A stretch of DNA of 64,000 nt from positions 1-64,000 of the forward strand of contig JADNRX010000204.1 in assembly GCA_015501595.1 (NCBI GenBank), read 5' to 3'. Below are positions 43,053 through 55,041 of the stretch, piece by piece; within the stretch, counting starts at the first letter, position 1; each line of letters opens with the position of its first letter. The notes below the pieces were generated by a model. It did no database searches. It was given only the letters and a program-made list of their open reading frames with translations, and was not told where the DNA came from. The stretch comes from Hymenopellis radicata. Taxonomy: Eukaryota > Basidiomycota > Agaricomycetes > Agaricales > Physalacriaceae. Made by a program: the position numbers and the translations under genes.

Positions 43053-46000
43053 TTATACGACTGTCTGGCCAGAGTCAACGGATGCTCTCTGCCACGGAAA
43101 TTTCCGTAACGTCTGAACTATTGGCGGTGCGGAAACGCGTACCTTCTCCGCGAGTGCTTTCCAAAGAAGCACCCCAAAGTTTATGAGCCACATGTACCAC
43201 CGATTACTGTTTTGCGCGTCCCGGGATATGGTGATGCACCATAAGACCATACACGCGATGATCAGCCAGCCACCTCCAACAAGGACACGCACAGTAGTGC
43301 TGGATGCGACTAGACACATCAGACTGAAGGCGGCTAGGAAAGAAACCATCCTAGTCCTTCTTCAGTTTCGGGCAGAAGCTCAAATCTGACACACGTACCC
43401 CCACATGAGCATTGCATACGGCAGACTGTACATAATTGCCAACGTCTCGAGACCCAGCATTTCGTGCTTCTGTGCATTCAAAAACGACAGCTATGAATTG
43501 ACCATCAGCGCGCGCTATCCTGTTCTACAGGGATAATCTTACCGCGTCCCTCGATGTCTCCTTGGCTTTCGATCGGTTTTGCCGGACGAGGAGTAGTCCG
43601 AGTATGATGCTCCCGATACTCGTGATCACGGACAAGTAGCTCGTTATTTGGGCGGCAGATCTCGAAGGGTTATCACTGGTCTCGTCGACACTCTGGATCG
43701 CAAGAAAGGCGACGTTGGCGTTCAACAGCACCGTAGCCTGTGTCGATGGGGATGAGGGGTTGCCCAAAGATCCGAAGGCTATGAAAACCTACATATAGAA
43801 TGAACTCCTGCCATTCACCCGTGAGCTTCGAAATGAACGTGGCCCAAGTCGCTTCATTGAGAATGTTGTCTACGTAGATCTTCTCCAGGGCCCTCAGGTG
43901 AACTTCTGGAGCGAAAAATAGTAACGGAGACAACGAGGTTATGAGCAAAGTTCTACGCGAGGCCAGGGCTCCGTATACGGATCTGTCACGCTCCAGTCGC
44001 GCACTCGGCTGTCCGTAGAAATGAAAAAAGCGCTGTCGTACTGGATCGGTATCAGATACGGCCGTGCAAAAACGTTACACACACACCGAAAACATACATA
44101 AATCGCCCTACCAAAAGTCAATGTGTAAGCCCCGTCAACCGGAGAACCCACCTAGGGATGAAATGGAACCAGGCGCCACGCCTTTTGATGTTGTGACGTT
44201 CTCTGAGAGAAACAGTTAGAATGGTTCTGGTATGTCGGAATTTCAATACGAACTTCTCATATTATTCGCGAGTGTCAGTATTTGCTGTAAATCGGAGATA
44301 TCATACGGCGAGGTAGAGACCGCCGAAGTGACCATATCTGGGAGAGTCATTTTCGTGAGTCTTTTCCGAGTCAACACAGACAGGCAGATAAGCTAACCGC
44401 CCATCGTGTATATTAGGAGATCTCTCATGAAATCAACCAGTTCCACCGTCAATGGAAGGCAGTTAGGGAAGAGCTGACAATGATACCTTAACTGAAGGGT
44501 GAGTACGGGGCAGATTTGGGCATCAACGTCCGACCCACCAATACTGGGACTCGATAATGTGACCTGGGTTTTCTTGAGGAATGAAAGAGTATGAAGGAAC
44601 TGAGACTCACCAACGTGTGAGACCGATGTTGCGCCTTTGATTTCTGACCATATCGAAAAGTAATGAGCATAATAGGTATCGAGCCAAAATATTGATCTAT
44701 TGGCATGGTCGGCGAAGTAGTATGCGCAGACGATCCTGTTATCTGATTCAGCACGGATAAGATCAAACACCAAGTCGGCAGTGGCGGGTATGTCGATGTT
44801 TTGCACGCGGATGAATTCATCCATCTGTTCAATGAAAGATGTTACGAGCGTCGAAACATCGGGCTCACACAAATCGGCGTCGGTGAAAATCCTCTAATTA
44901 GAAGGTGATTGTTAGTATGCCTATTCAACTGACGAAGTTTACACCAACCCTCGTTCTATGAGAGAAATACCGAGCTCCTTCTGGGTGTATGTGCACCTCC
45001 CATTCACTATGATTGTGCTCTCTGTGCGAGATGGGAATTAGCCTAGTATTGTTTGTGACATCAACAAGAAGGCTAACATTTTGAATGATAATGATAGAGG
45101 ATCAATCTTGAATTCTGTTTCTTCGTTGGGGCTAGCATGAATTAATAACAAGACGAAAAGCAGAAGAAAGGCACATACACATAGACGTTACGCTCATATC
45201 TCTCAAAGAATTCGGGTGCAGTCGGCCAGAAGCGCGCATTTGTGTCGCATAGATCAGGCCTGGCAATATCGGGTGCTGGTACGAGGCACTGACTCCCGGC
45301 GAAGGGTGAAGGCACGTGAACAGGAGGAGTCAACTCCAGGCGAGATGGGGCAGGAGATACGCCGCGCATCGGACGCAATGAAGCTTTGAACGATGGCGAA
45401 GGCAGTCTCGTAGATGGTGCTCGAACGGAAGGCGCGCGAATGGACGCAGTGCGAATGGAGGTGGCGCGCATGGAAGGCGTGCGTGACCGAGGAGGAAGAT
45501 ATCGTGTCGTCAATTCCAAATGATCATAATCCTCCAAATTGATTTGAGACGCGCCAGATTTCGCAAATAAGGCTGACGGCCCGGATTGGAATTCTTCTTC
45601 AATCGGGGAGGGTTCAACCGTAGACATGACAATGCCTACAGGAGACGACGATTGGGAATCCGAACCGCGAGCAGATGGGGTATGGCTCCTAGATCGTCTG
45701 CTGCCAAGAGCAGAGCCGGGAAGCAGGTGTCGAGGAGACCGCTCGGCCGTTAAATCATGGGAGGATTGGGAGCCGCCGGGTGATATGTGGTATGGCGCGA
45801 GGCTGGAGCAATGGACGACGACCTCGTCATCTACGTGTTTCTTGTATTCGTTTCTAGTTCGTGCAGCGTCGTTACTGGGAGGTAGTCTTTGGCTCTTGGG
45901 ACTTTTCTGCTGAAGCAGCGCCGTAAAATGGTCCAGAGATGGAATAGGCGAGAGAGTCGGAGACGTTGTCGTGGAAATATCCGGTTCAGCGTCTCCAAGA

Positions 46001-46209
46001 GCCAGTGGATCAATGTCATGAGCCCCCCAAACGGAAAGCCAGTAAAAATACAAAGCAGAGGTTGGACACACGCCTTGCATCAGGTTGAGGGAAAGAAGGA
46101 TTGCTATCAACATGCTTCTTAGGGCCATCAGACATACGCGTGGTTGACGGAGGACGGCGGCAGTTCGACTGCCAAGTTGGTAAACGTTCATAAGAACGTT
46201 CAGTGGCAC
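43053..46209 (-). CDS. WW-like, multi-pass membrane protein (copy B, with repeat-rich N-terminus)
   Basis: Large minus-strand gene with about ten exons. N-terminal 350 residues are Ser/Pro-rich with a degenerate 7-residue repeat (TPSMRATSIRTASIRAPSVR). Then PTAPEFFERYERNVYV, ETEFKIDPLSLSF and a WW-like segment EWEVHIHPEGARYFSHRTR. The family blocks are YYFADHANRSIFWL, a further exon with LRYHCQLFPNCLPLT, then DMVTSAVSTSPYDISDL. Then RDRSVYGALASRRTLLITSL, APEVHLRALEKIYVD, WATFISKLTGEWQEFILYV, ATVLLNANVAFLAIQSVDE, YLSVITSIGSIILGLLLVRQ, AIMYSLPYAMLMWG, and hydrophobic helices (MVSFLAAFSLMCLVASS; WLIIACMVLWCITI). It is more complete than copy A and better fits a working gene. Typical of an Agaricomycete-specific membrane family of unknown function. 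The start codon (46209) is a choice, not certain. Confidence 0.65.
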
Positions 46210-46419
46210 GAGAGTTACACTCTTCCTGCCCTCCGCGGTGCGTTAGGCGCGCGCCAGTCATGACTATGTTCTTTCTTCCTGGCTCAGATGAACTGTTACA
46301 TTGAAATACTATCTTCTATTACTATTACGACTCATGTACTCATAAACCAGTCTATCAACTTTCCATCCCAGGACCGTACACCAAGTAGTACTACACCCTG
46401 TCAATTTCTAAAAAATGGT

Positions 46420-47978
46420 CTACAGCTTCCTCATCCTGGTTTCTGCGTCTCTTCCTTTAGCTAGCAGCCTCTTCAACAGGTCCACCCACTCTTGTAGTCC
46501 ATTCTTCCCAACATCCTTCACCCACTCATCTGCCTCTCCTGATTTCTCGATATCAATCCACACCTTGCGTAGAACCGCTTTATTTTCATACATCTCCTTC
46601 TCCCAGTCGGGTACGATGATTAGCTCCCCAGCAAACCTATACATCGCATCACGATAGTCGAATTGCTCATTCTCGACAAACCGGTGCCATTCATGTGCTA
46701 TAGCCATGGGGTCGTCGGATCCGGACGAGTGCTTTAGCCGTGCATAACGCGCGACGATATCAACAGTTTCTTGCTCCATATCTAGGGTGATAGGTATGCG
46801 CGCACGACAGCGCGCGCTTGTGCTTCCAACAGCGGAAACGGTGCAACGCGGACCAATAATCCCAGAAACGCCAAGCTTGACGGCGGATAATGAGCTTGTA
46901 TCGGGAAGATCTGCTTAGCGAGGGGGAATACGTGATAGGTCGAATTATAGAGATCTCTCGGTAGTGGTGGGATGGGTGGAGGTACATCCAGAGTAAGAGA
47001 GTCTTGTGAGAGGAAGGGAAACGACATCTCATACCCAGTAGCAAGGAGACAGTGATCAATGTTGTCTTCGGTGGACCCATCCTCAAACACAACAGACGAG
47101 TCCTCGTTATAGCGAACGACGCGTCCTCGTCGCTTGAGATTGCCGGTATCTTCAGATGTGGCGCCAGTCACGGACAGAATGACTGATTTAGCGCAGCCAC
47201 ACATCTCGGCCGATATATCGAGCCCACTGGGCCCAGCCCCGACCACCATGACAGTGGCGCCCATGTTCTCTGGACGCCTATACCACGCGGAATGAGAGGC
47301 TTTCTTCCGCTTTAGCCAGTCCGCGAGGCCGGGCGTATCAGGATAACGGGGTTTGCGATAATGACCATTACAAACGATGATGGAATCGAAATTGACAGAC
47401 TCTCCAGATGAAAGTTCAACGTGCCACTTCAATTCAGAATAGGAAGCACTCTGAACGGAAGTTCCCAGACGTATATGCGCGTTGAGATTGAAGTGTGCTG
47501 CGTAGGATTCAAGGTATTTTAGGACGACCGGAGCCCGAGGGAAGACGGGGGTGGAAGGTGGAAATGAGAAGCTCGTATAGGCCATTACGGGGTGCGGCAG
47601 GTTGGTCGTCAAAGAGTCGTACAAGGGTGTAAGGGGTGGATCGTCCACAGGTTCAGCGGGAAGCCTGTGACGAGACGAGGTTATCAATCGTCGAGAAAGG
47701 TAGAACGAGCGATAGTAGACTTACCACACACCTCCGATTCGTTCTCGGGCTTCGAAAACGGTCGGCTTCCATGCGCCAGTCTTGAATTCTCTGGTATCCG
47801 AAATTATCTTGAGGGCAGCAAGTCCTGCTGGACCTGCTCCAATGATACAGATAGTCCTAGTCGAACCATCGAGATCTACGATAGTTCTACAAGCGTGGCA
47901 CGAATATCGATGTTTACTGACCTGGTCGTTCCATAGGTCGATGAGAGATGGTAGTTGGAGGCGAAAGACGAGTATCAT
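46420..47978 (-). CDS. Flavin-containing monooxygenase-like protein (copy A)
   Basis: First FAD-binding motif CIIGAGPAGLAALKIISDT near the N-terminus and EARERIGGVW (FAD/glycine-rich region). After a single intron (about 47725-47668) come LTPLYDSLTTNLPHPVMAY and YLESYAAHFNLNAHIRLG. The second dinucleotide motif is VVGAGPSGLDISAEM, and LLATGYEMSFPFL is the LATGY motif. FMO-type enzymes use NADPH and O2 to oxygenate nucleophilic N or S, or act as Baeyer-Villiger monooxygenases. The exact substrate is unknown. At about 46790 one base separates ...ARAVVRAYL from DMEQETVDIVARYARLKHSS, where the last about 120 residues resume to the stop at 46420. The start is uncertain: an upstream in-frame Met (47978) or a missing short first exon. 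Paralogous to 49905-51360 in inverted orientation. Confidence 0.75.
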
Positions 47979-48329
47979 TATTTTGAGCCGCCGGCCCGCC
48001 GATCACTGCGATCATTTCATCATGGATAGGGCCGATCGCGCCATTCTCTCCTAACCAGCGACTACCATGCCAGCAGCTAACAGCCCTCAAGAAAGGGCAA
48101 CCCTCTCCCACATATAGTATCTAGACTTTTGGAACTCCCCCTTCTAGAGCTGTGTTTTTCAAGACATGACGTTCCGTACTATATTCAGCATCTAAATTAG
48201 AGCTGCCTTCATTTGTTGTCGAATGATTACGCTGCCATAACGGAAGTTGGTCCAATTTCGTGAGTTGGGAATTCTACATGATAGTCTAAGCGTCTACAAT
48301 ATTCGTTAATCTATCCAGGTCATTTCGCA
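47979..48329. other. Spacer between monooxygenase A and peroxiredoxin
   Basis: No gene seen. It is the 3' flank of the peroxiredoxin gene and the 5' side of the monooxygenase A gene. Confidence 0.45.
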
Positions 48330-49188
48330 TTAGTGTGCGGAGAAATACTCCTTGGAGCCCTTGGGATCAGCCTTCATGGTCTCGCCTCCCTCCTGCCAAT
48401 TAGCAGGACACACTTCCCCGTGCTTGTCCTAGATGTGGTAGGTTATTTGACGTTCACTTATGCGGGGAAAGGCGTACGGTGAACTGGAAGGCCTTCACTA
48501 AACGCAGAGTCTCCTCGACAGATCGGCCGACAGGCAGATCATTGACAGTGATTTGCCTGCACGTTGATAAGCCGTCGGGAACAAAGATTGGAGTGTAGGG
48601 TCGTACCGAAGAGTTCCCTTAGGATCAATGATGAAAAGTCCCCGGAGAGCTACGCCTTCGTCCTCAAGAAGGACGCCGTAATCACGAGCTATCGACATGT
48701 TTTTGTCGGCGATCAGAGGCAGCCTGAGGTCGGGTCCGAGACCGCCCTCCTTGCGAGGCTGCGTCGCCCAAGCGAAGTGTGCAAACTGAGAGTCAGTGGA
48801 GACGCCTACATATGGTTATCGCCCATGTGTGAGATATCGAACACAACAGGAATGGAAGACGGACCAAGGACGGTAGTGTCAATGGCCTTGAACGCGTCGA
48901 GAGCGTCATTGAAGGCCAAGATCTCCGTGGGGCACACGAAAGTAAAGTCCCTTCCGATCCAGAACTATCGGTACAAAATCTTCGGAGACAAAGACGGCCA
49001 AAGATGCGTACATTGGGTAGAAAAACAGGACAACCCTTTAGTCACGAATCAGTGAGAAAAAGTCAGATAAACGGAGCGATTGCGTACCATTGTCCAATGT
49101 AATCGCTCAGCGCCACATCTTGGAAGAGGCCATCCACAACGGCGGCGCACTTGAAGGTTGGCGCGGGACGCTGAACAAGGGCAACCAT
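48330..49188 (-). CDS. 2-Cys peroxiredoxin (Tsa1/AhpC type)
   Basis: Spliced minus-strand gene with five introns, all in phase: [40 protein letters not shown] (peroxidatic Cys in FVCPTE), [73 protein letters not shown] and [19 protein letters not shown]. It ends with [15 protein letters not shown] (resolving Cys), [17 protein letters not shown]. Cytosolic thioredoxin-linked reduction of H2O2 and alkyl hydroperoxides. It has both the GGLG and C-terminal YF motifs that make eukaryotic 2-Cys Prx sensitive to over-oxidation (and hence sulfiredoxin-dependent). Length about 195 residues is canonical. It lies between two monooxygenase genes. The start at 49188 is the first Met and aligns with the family. 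Confidence 0.92.
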
Positions 49189-49904
49189 GGTTTTAATGAG
49201 GAGGTATCAGATAAGGACTTTTCCCGATGGCATGGCGACACGTTTAAATATCTCGGACGCCATGCACTTCGCTCCAAAAATGAGGGAGCTCACGCGGCAA
49301 ATAGCCTTTCGCGGAAGAGATTGCCACAGAAATTTGTTAACCTACGAGCGTGACGTTCTGAGTAAGAGTTGACTAAGACCACGTGACCGTTTGCGCGACT
49401 GAGCGATCAAGGGCGCTCGAGTTTGGCTCGAGTCAATGCGAAGTTCAATATGAATAAGCTGGTCACGACGTTGTCGGTACAGTACTTTGGGCCGAAGGAG
49501 CCCGACATCAATGTTTTTCGGCGCTTGGGAGTGGTCCAGTTCGACCGATATGTTCCGACGCGCTGAGAAATTCAAACTCAAGTCAGACCACTCAACCTGC
49601 AGTTTTCGTGACCGATCTGACGTTTACCAGAGTTGTGGACTGGAAGCTATAGACGGCTCCAATCTTTTCCGACCATCTGCATCATGATTCGTCGGGTCGA
49701 GTCAGTGAATTGGTGGCGGTTCTTCGAGCGAACTTCACGGCAATCTCAGCAGTCCGGACGATGCGTAGGTCCCGCACAGCCTCGCGGTAGTTATCTCCTT
49801 CTTACCATCACGCTCAGCCGACTATCCGACCACTGCGGAACACGACCTTGGACCGCTTTTGAAATGCTGGCGGTGCTCCTGTAACTCTACTCTTCTCCTC
49901 TACA
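49189..49904. promoter_or_regulatory. Divergent intergenic region of peroxiredoxin and monooxygenase B
   Basis: About 716 bp between two divergently transcribed genes. It contains a CACGTG E-box-like palindrome near 49380 and two CTCGAG sites near 49418-49431, which is all I can point to. Shared regulation is inference. Confidence 0.35.
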
Positions 49905-51357
49905 ATGCACAAGAAGTCTATCTGCATAGTTGGTGGTGGTCCCGCTGGTCTTGCTGCTCTGAAGACCATCTGTGATACGCGTGAATTCCTAGCTGGACAA
50001 TGGACTGTTTCGCTCTATGAAGCGCGGGATAAAGTTGGGGGCATATGGTATGTTGGAGGCTTGGAGGGCGACTTCAATGACGGGGCTGACGTTCGTTATC
50101 AGGAATCCCGAACCTTCACCGCAAGGCGATCTCCCGTTAACGCCACTGTACGACTCAATGACCACGAATATCCCTCATCCAGGTAAGACGTCGCGTTTCA
50201 CTTACCACCGTTATGCTAACTTTGCACACAGTGATGGCATATCCAAGCCTCCCCTTTCCACCGTCCACTCCTCTATTCCCACCAGCAAGGACTGTCGAAA
50301 CGTACTTGGACACCTACGTTGCCCACTTCCAACTTGCGCACCTCATACATCTCAACACAACTGTATGTCTCATCGATTGGAATGCCGCCGCGAGTACTTG
50401 GAAGGTCGTAATATCAGACGGCGCCACGAGATCATTCGACCTACTCGTTGTCGCCAACGGTCACTTCCGCGTTCCCCTCTACCCTCCAACCCAGGGTCTG
50501 GACCTCTGGCTCCGCTCTGCAAGGGCTTCTCACTCGGTGTGGTATAGAAATTCTTCAAAAATTCGTCCCCACTCCAAAATTATAGTTGTCGGTTCTGGAC
50601 CAAGCGGAATGGATATCGCGGCAGAGCTGAGAAGAAATGAGTGCACAGTCATTCACTCTACTCCTGAGAGACGCATTGAAAACTATCAGGATGACTGTCG
50701 CACCGTCGCTTTCGAAGATGGGTCAAAAGAAGGTGATATTGATCTATGCATCCTTGCCACAGGATATCAAATGTCATTTCCCTTCCTGCCTCCGAAGGTT
50801 ATCACATCGTCTTTGCCGCCGTCACGTACACAGCTTCCGTCCTCACTGCATAACTCCTCGTACGACGTATTCCCTCTGGCCAAACATATCTTTCCTCTAC
50901 GAGGCGACTTCAATAGGACTAGTCTCGCGTTCATGGGCCTTCTTCTCCGAGGAACGCCTTTCTCGCTTTTTGAAGCTCAGGCGGAGGCGATCGTCCGTGT
51001 CTTTCGAAATCCTGGGAGCTTGGACGTTGAGCTCGAGGCTGCGCGCTTCCTGACTCGGGCGAAAGACATAATCGAAGACGATGACATCCGCCTGGCCAAG
51101 ATGTGGCATAAACCCACAGAGGCCTTAGCCTTCGATTATCGGGATGAATTATACGCGTTCTCCGGGTCGGATAGGCGCGTGCAAGATTGGGAGAAGAAGA
51201 TGTGGAGTTCAAGTACGAGCTGCGACGAGGATGGAATGAACTTGTCGGGAACGGGGAATCGGATGCCTGGTTAGAAGGTGTCGGTCATGGAGGACAACGA
51301 GAGTGGGTGACACTCATGGAAAGGGTACTTGTAAGAGGAGTGAACCTCAACTGAGGT
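49905..51357 (+). CDS. Flavin-containing monooxygenase-like protein (copy B)
   Basis: It starts MHKKSICIVGGGPAGLAALK at 49905 (first FAD-binding motif). Introns near 50051-50108 and 50183-50231 are in phase. Then LTPLYDSMTTNIPHP, VMAYPSLPFPPSTPLFPPAR, VVGSGPSGMDIAAELRRNE (second nucleotide motif), and LATGYQMSFPFLPPKV. The frame reaches VQDWEKKM near 51200. There one base is out of step, and the continuation VEFKYELRRGWNELVG to VLVRGVNLN-stop is in a neighbouring frame, collinear with the C-terminus of copy A. Taken unshifted it ends early at 51274. Function as copy A. Faces the peroxiredoxin gene divergently and the Zn2Cys6 gene convergently. Confidence 0.75.
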
Positions 51358-51420
51358 AGGCTGGTTATGATACACCGATAGTCGAGATTAGAGTTTGTGT
51401 AGTTTATAATTCGTATGAAA

Positions 51421-53624
51421 CTAGACGCTATGTGAATGGATCGCTTCAAACAGAGACGGCTGCACTGTACCATTAACGTATGGTATTCTCTTCTGGACCA
51501 TGGCGGACGTATCTCTGAGTACGTTCAACATCTGTGCGACAACAATTTCTGGGATGAGGATCGGCGTAGATGCGACCTCGAGGCGGATGACGTTCATACA
51601 AGAAGTCCAGCAAAACTGTCGGCAATTCAGTCATGAAACTAAGCAATAATATAGGTGTGTCACTTACCGTGAGTATAGGATCTAAACGAATGTAATCCTC
51701 CTCGACGAAAGTAGAATGTCATATGTACAATTTGAGTAACGACTTCCACCGCCAACTTCCTCGAATCCAAGATCGTGGGCGCCATGGCAAAGTGCAAATC
51801 CGCAAGGGCGGACAGCGCGGTCATTTGAGAAACCTTCAATGCGCGATCATTATGGATATCGTTGAGCATCGCTGTTGCCTCTCTGCGCCTGTCGACTTCT
51901 ACGTTGTGTTCCCGTATACGGGCGACCAGGTCGGTGAATCTGATGTACCGTTTGTTGGAACGATCGACACCTGACAGTGGTACGCGCCAAGTCAGCCCAC
52001 ATGGAGGTAGAATGTCGTTGGGACTCACAACATCCTTCTTTCTCCCAATCGGATATCAACTGTTTTGGCTTCGCGAAGGTACACCACAGACAATGCTCGC
52101 GATACAACACAGAAACAATCTAGTGACAACGACGAGTAGAAATGCCTATGATATCTGTCATTAGGTCAAATCCTGATGTTGAGAGTTTGTGACCCTACCG
52201 GTAATACTTTGATTTCGAGCTCATATTCGTCGGGAAAGATCATCGGTGTCCCAAACATCAGCCCTTGGCTTCTATCCATGCCGATTAACTGGCAGAGGAT
52301 ACTAAGTTGTTCGTCCGCTGGCACTGTTAATTGACGACACCATGTCGCATTGTCCTCACGGCTTATTGATTGCGCGATAGAAACGATGCGAACGTTGTGC
52401 TGTAGTGCGATATGAGAAGCCTTGAGTAGGTACTCCCGTCCTTTGAAAATATCGGATTTGGTGAAGAAGTACAAGGAGAGGATTTGAGTTGCCTATAATG
52501 CTCACAGAAAATCATCAGAGTCAGAGCACTGAAAGAAGAGCCCTTTATACCTCTAAGGCCGTTGTGGGATCCAGTGTTAAACTGATGTCGTCGAGAGTGG
52601 CAAGCGCATTCTGAAGCTGTACAGATTCGGCGATGACGTTGAAAGGACTTGTCTGGTCGTCTGTCACAGTACACCCCCACAGTTGCGCGCATAGAGCAGA
52701 GCCGGATGAATGACTGAGACATTGCCAGCATACAAAGCATCGCGTCTCTCATCGGTCAGGCAGATACCAATCTGAGGACAGTGCGAGAAAAATCGAGTGC
52801 GTCTACAAGGTGAAGCTTAGAGAGGGTATGATAAATGGGTGTATCGCGTACATTGAAGAGAAGTCATAGTCTTGAGGAAGTTGCAGCCAGAAGATATACC
52901 TGACAGGGTGCAGGAGGTAAGAAATCATGACCAAAGACAGATGCTGGATCAGGCATCGACGTAGATGCAGGAACGTCAGGTATGCCAACGGGGACGAGTG
53001 CGCCAACGCTTGACGGCTGAGTGCTGGTAGTCGAAGAGCCTGACGAACCAGACGCGTCGCGGTTCTCGTACATGCGCAATCGTTCCTCGAGCTCCTCTAT
53101 TCGTTCCAGAAGTTCAGCCTTGACGCTCCGATGCACGCCGTCGTTGTATTGGCATTCATCCTCCTTACCCGCCACCTTGCAAGTATTACAAAATGGTAGT
53201 TTTCCATCGCATTTCTGACCAAAGATTGGCTACGCTGCCTTGAAAGTGCGGACGAATGCTGACCTTTTTCTTGGATCTGTATACACGGTTATACTGAGAT
53301 TAATCGCAAAGACGGGTCAGCGTACCGACATGGTGCACAAGCAGCACCTTTGCGGAGAAGATCTTGTTTGACAGCGGCGCCGGCGCCGACTTCGACATCG
53401 AGATAAACACACTGAACAGTCTTGCGCGCTCGACTACAGGGCCGCACATGGGCGCGCGCCGTCACATCGCTAGAGGCAAATATTGGAGAGGGCGAGGCGA
53501 CCGGGATTTGTGTACTCACCACCTTGCGTGCTCTACAAATACCATCATAACGTTTATCAGCAGCTAGCCTAGCGGATGATGCTGTGAGGGGTAATCACCT
53601 ACACGCGAAGCAAGGCTTGGACAT
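51421..53624 (-). CDS. Zn2Cys6 transcription factor
   Basis: Minus-strand, many exons. DNA-binding part: KQDLLRKGAACAPCR, then after an intron KKCDGKLPFCNTCKVAGKED and ECQYND, i.e. CxxCx6-CxxxxxCxxCx8-C split by introns. A coiled coil follows (LLERIEELEERLRMYE, suitable for dimerisation), a Ser/Thr/Pro linker, then fungal transcription factor domain segments (DISLTLDPTTALE, YFFTKSDIFKGREYLLKASH, PADEQLSILCQLIGMDRS) and an end MNVIRLEVASTPILIPEIVV to a stop at 51421. The first exon and an upstream Cys cluster (MSKPCFACR; CSRARKTVQCVYLD) are uncertain. A nuclear, sequence-specific regulator by family. Adjacency to the monooxygenase B gene makes it a candidate regulator of the redox block (inference). 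Confidence 0.75.
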
Positions 53625-53910
53625 GGTAGATAGGTAGGTAGGTAGAGACGGCACCAGGTCTGAAGTGGTATAACGAAGAGTGTAATCAGGGTCACTTTCC
53701 TCAACTATGCGAGTAACAAAGCGATGACTCTTGTTCAAACCATCAAGGGTCCACGCTGCGCGCAAATCATGATTACATCATCATCAAGGGTCCAAACATT
53801 TTTTGTGGCAGATCATTCGTTACGCCACTTGAACTGACAGCCTCCCATAGCCCGTCGCACGACATTGATGCTCATCGTGAGTACTCGCTAGATCTCAGAC
53901 CACCTATATT
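53625..53910. other. Intergenic with a GGTA microsatellite
   Basis: A short GATAGGTAGGTAGGTAG tract at 53630-53646. Nothing else recognised between the Zn2Cys6 and GNAT genes. Confidence 0.45.
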
Positions 53911-54748
53911 CTAATACAGGTCTAATCCATAAAGCAGCAGATCCACTTTCACCAGACCCACGCCATAATATCTCGGTACCCCGGGCGGCGTAGGTATCCT
54001 CTTCCATCCATGCTTCTCATAAAACGAAACAGCCGCCGGCTGTGCCATCGTCGTGCCGAGATACAGGCTCGTCAGCCCTTTGGCCTTTGCATGTTCCACC
54101 AAGGTCTGCAAAAGCATCTTCGCGATACCACGGTTCCGATAGTTGTGCGAAACGAACATCCGGCGGAGCTGTCCCTTCGGCTGGGAATTGAGATGCTCTG
54201 TATCGGTACTGGCGTCAGTATCCTGAAACTTGGAGTTAGACAATGCGCACTAACCCAATCCAACGCATCCAGCGATATCATAAGACCCTGATGTACTCGG
54301 CGATTCGACCTCGGCTACCCAAAACCCACCAGCCCGTACATGTGCTGATCCCTCCTTCTCTTGCTGATAATGTTTTGAAATGTCGTTGAGATCTTTGCGC
54401 AACCCCTCTTCAAAGTAATCCCTTACATCCTTAACAAGAAGCCTCCACTGAAGGACCAAAGGAGCTACGATAGCACCAGCTACGACCGCTGCGGCCACGA
54501 TGTGCTTGGGTGCCACAAAAACGATATCGCCGGCAAGGGCTACACCCGCAAGACGAGTGATTGGGTGGGCTAAGAGTATATCGAGTGTACCACGATATGG
54601 CGACTCCTCTGGTGCAACACGTCAGTTCCAAGTCCAGCCTAAAGTCTGAATAGCACTCACTACCCTGCATTGCAGCTGAAAGAATAAGTTGCTGGACAGC
54701 TTGGAGATCGGCTCGTTCAAACTTGCGTATGTGAACGCTTAATCCCAT
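53911..54748 (-). CDS. Membrane-anchored GNAT N-acetyltransferase (copy A)
   Basis: It starts MGLSVHIRKFERADLQAVQQ at 54748 and continues, after an intron, with hydrophobic segments (ILLAHPITRLAGVALAGDIV; HIVAAAVVAGAIVAPLVLQW), then GFWVAEVESPSTSGSYDIAG, then after another intron LRRMFVSHNYRNRGIAKMLL, the acetyl-CoA-binding motif (R/Q-x-x-G-x-A/G), and LYLGTTMAQPAAVSFYEKHG with WKRIPTPPGVPRYYG to the stop at 53911. Two transmembrane helices between the GNAT beta-1 and acceptor part are unusual but shared by the neighbour copy. Acceptor substrate unknown. Confidence 0.8.
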
Positions 54749-55041
54749 GTCGGACAGGTGCGAAGCGACTCTCTCACTCTCTAATCCATATAAGAGGGAC
54801 AGATATGACTCGATACATATTCTTGCTTGATGATTGCCACCTTTCTTGATTGCTATCACCGGCACCTAGCTGCAGCCCAGCGCTGTGTTCAAAAATAAGA
54901 AGGCCGACCATTATTGAGTTCTCAAGCATTCTATTGTGAAACATACAGTCGCGCCACAGATTGACGTAACCTGATAAACACAATCGATAAGCTAAGTAAG
55001 AGGCTGGCGTGTAGAAACAGAACTCACCTAACCACAACCAC
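54749..55041. other. Spacer between the two GNAT genes
   Basis: Promoter side of copy A and 3' flank of copy B. No gene seen. Confidence 0.4.

Noticed and set aside
45626..45913. Plus-strand frame inside the WW-like copy B gene
   Set aside because: Antisense of the Ser/Pro-rich N-terminal exon, no independent evidence.
48564..49055. Plus-strand 163-codon frame over the peroxiredoxin gene
   Set aside because: The minus strand spells the complete peroxiredoxin with both active cysteines; this frame is its shadow.
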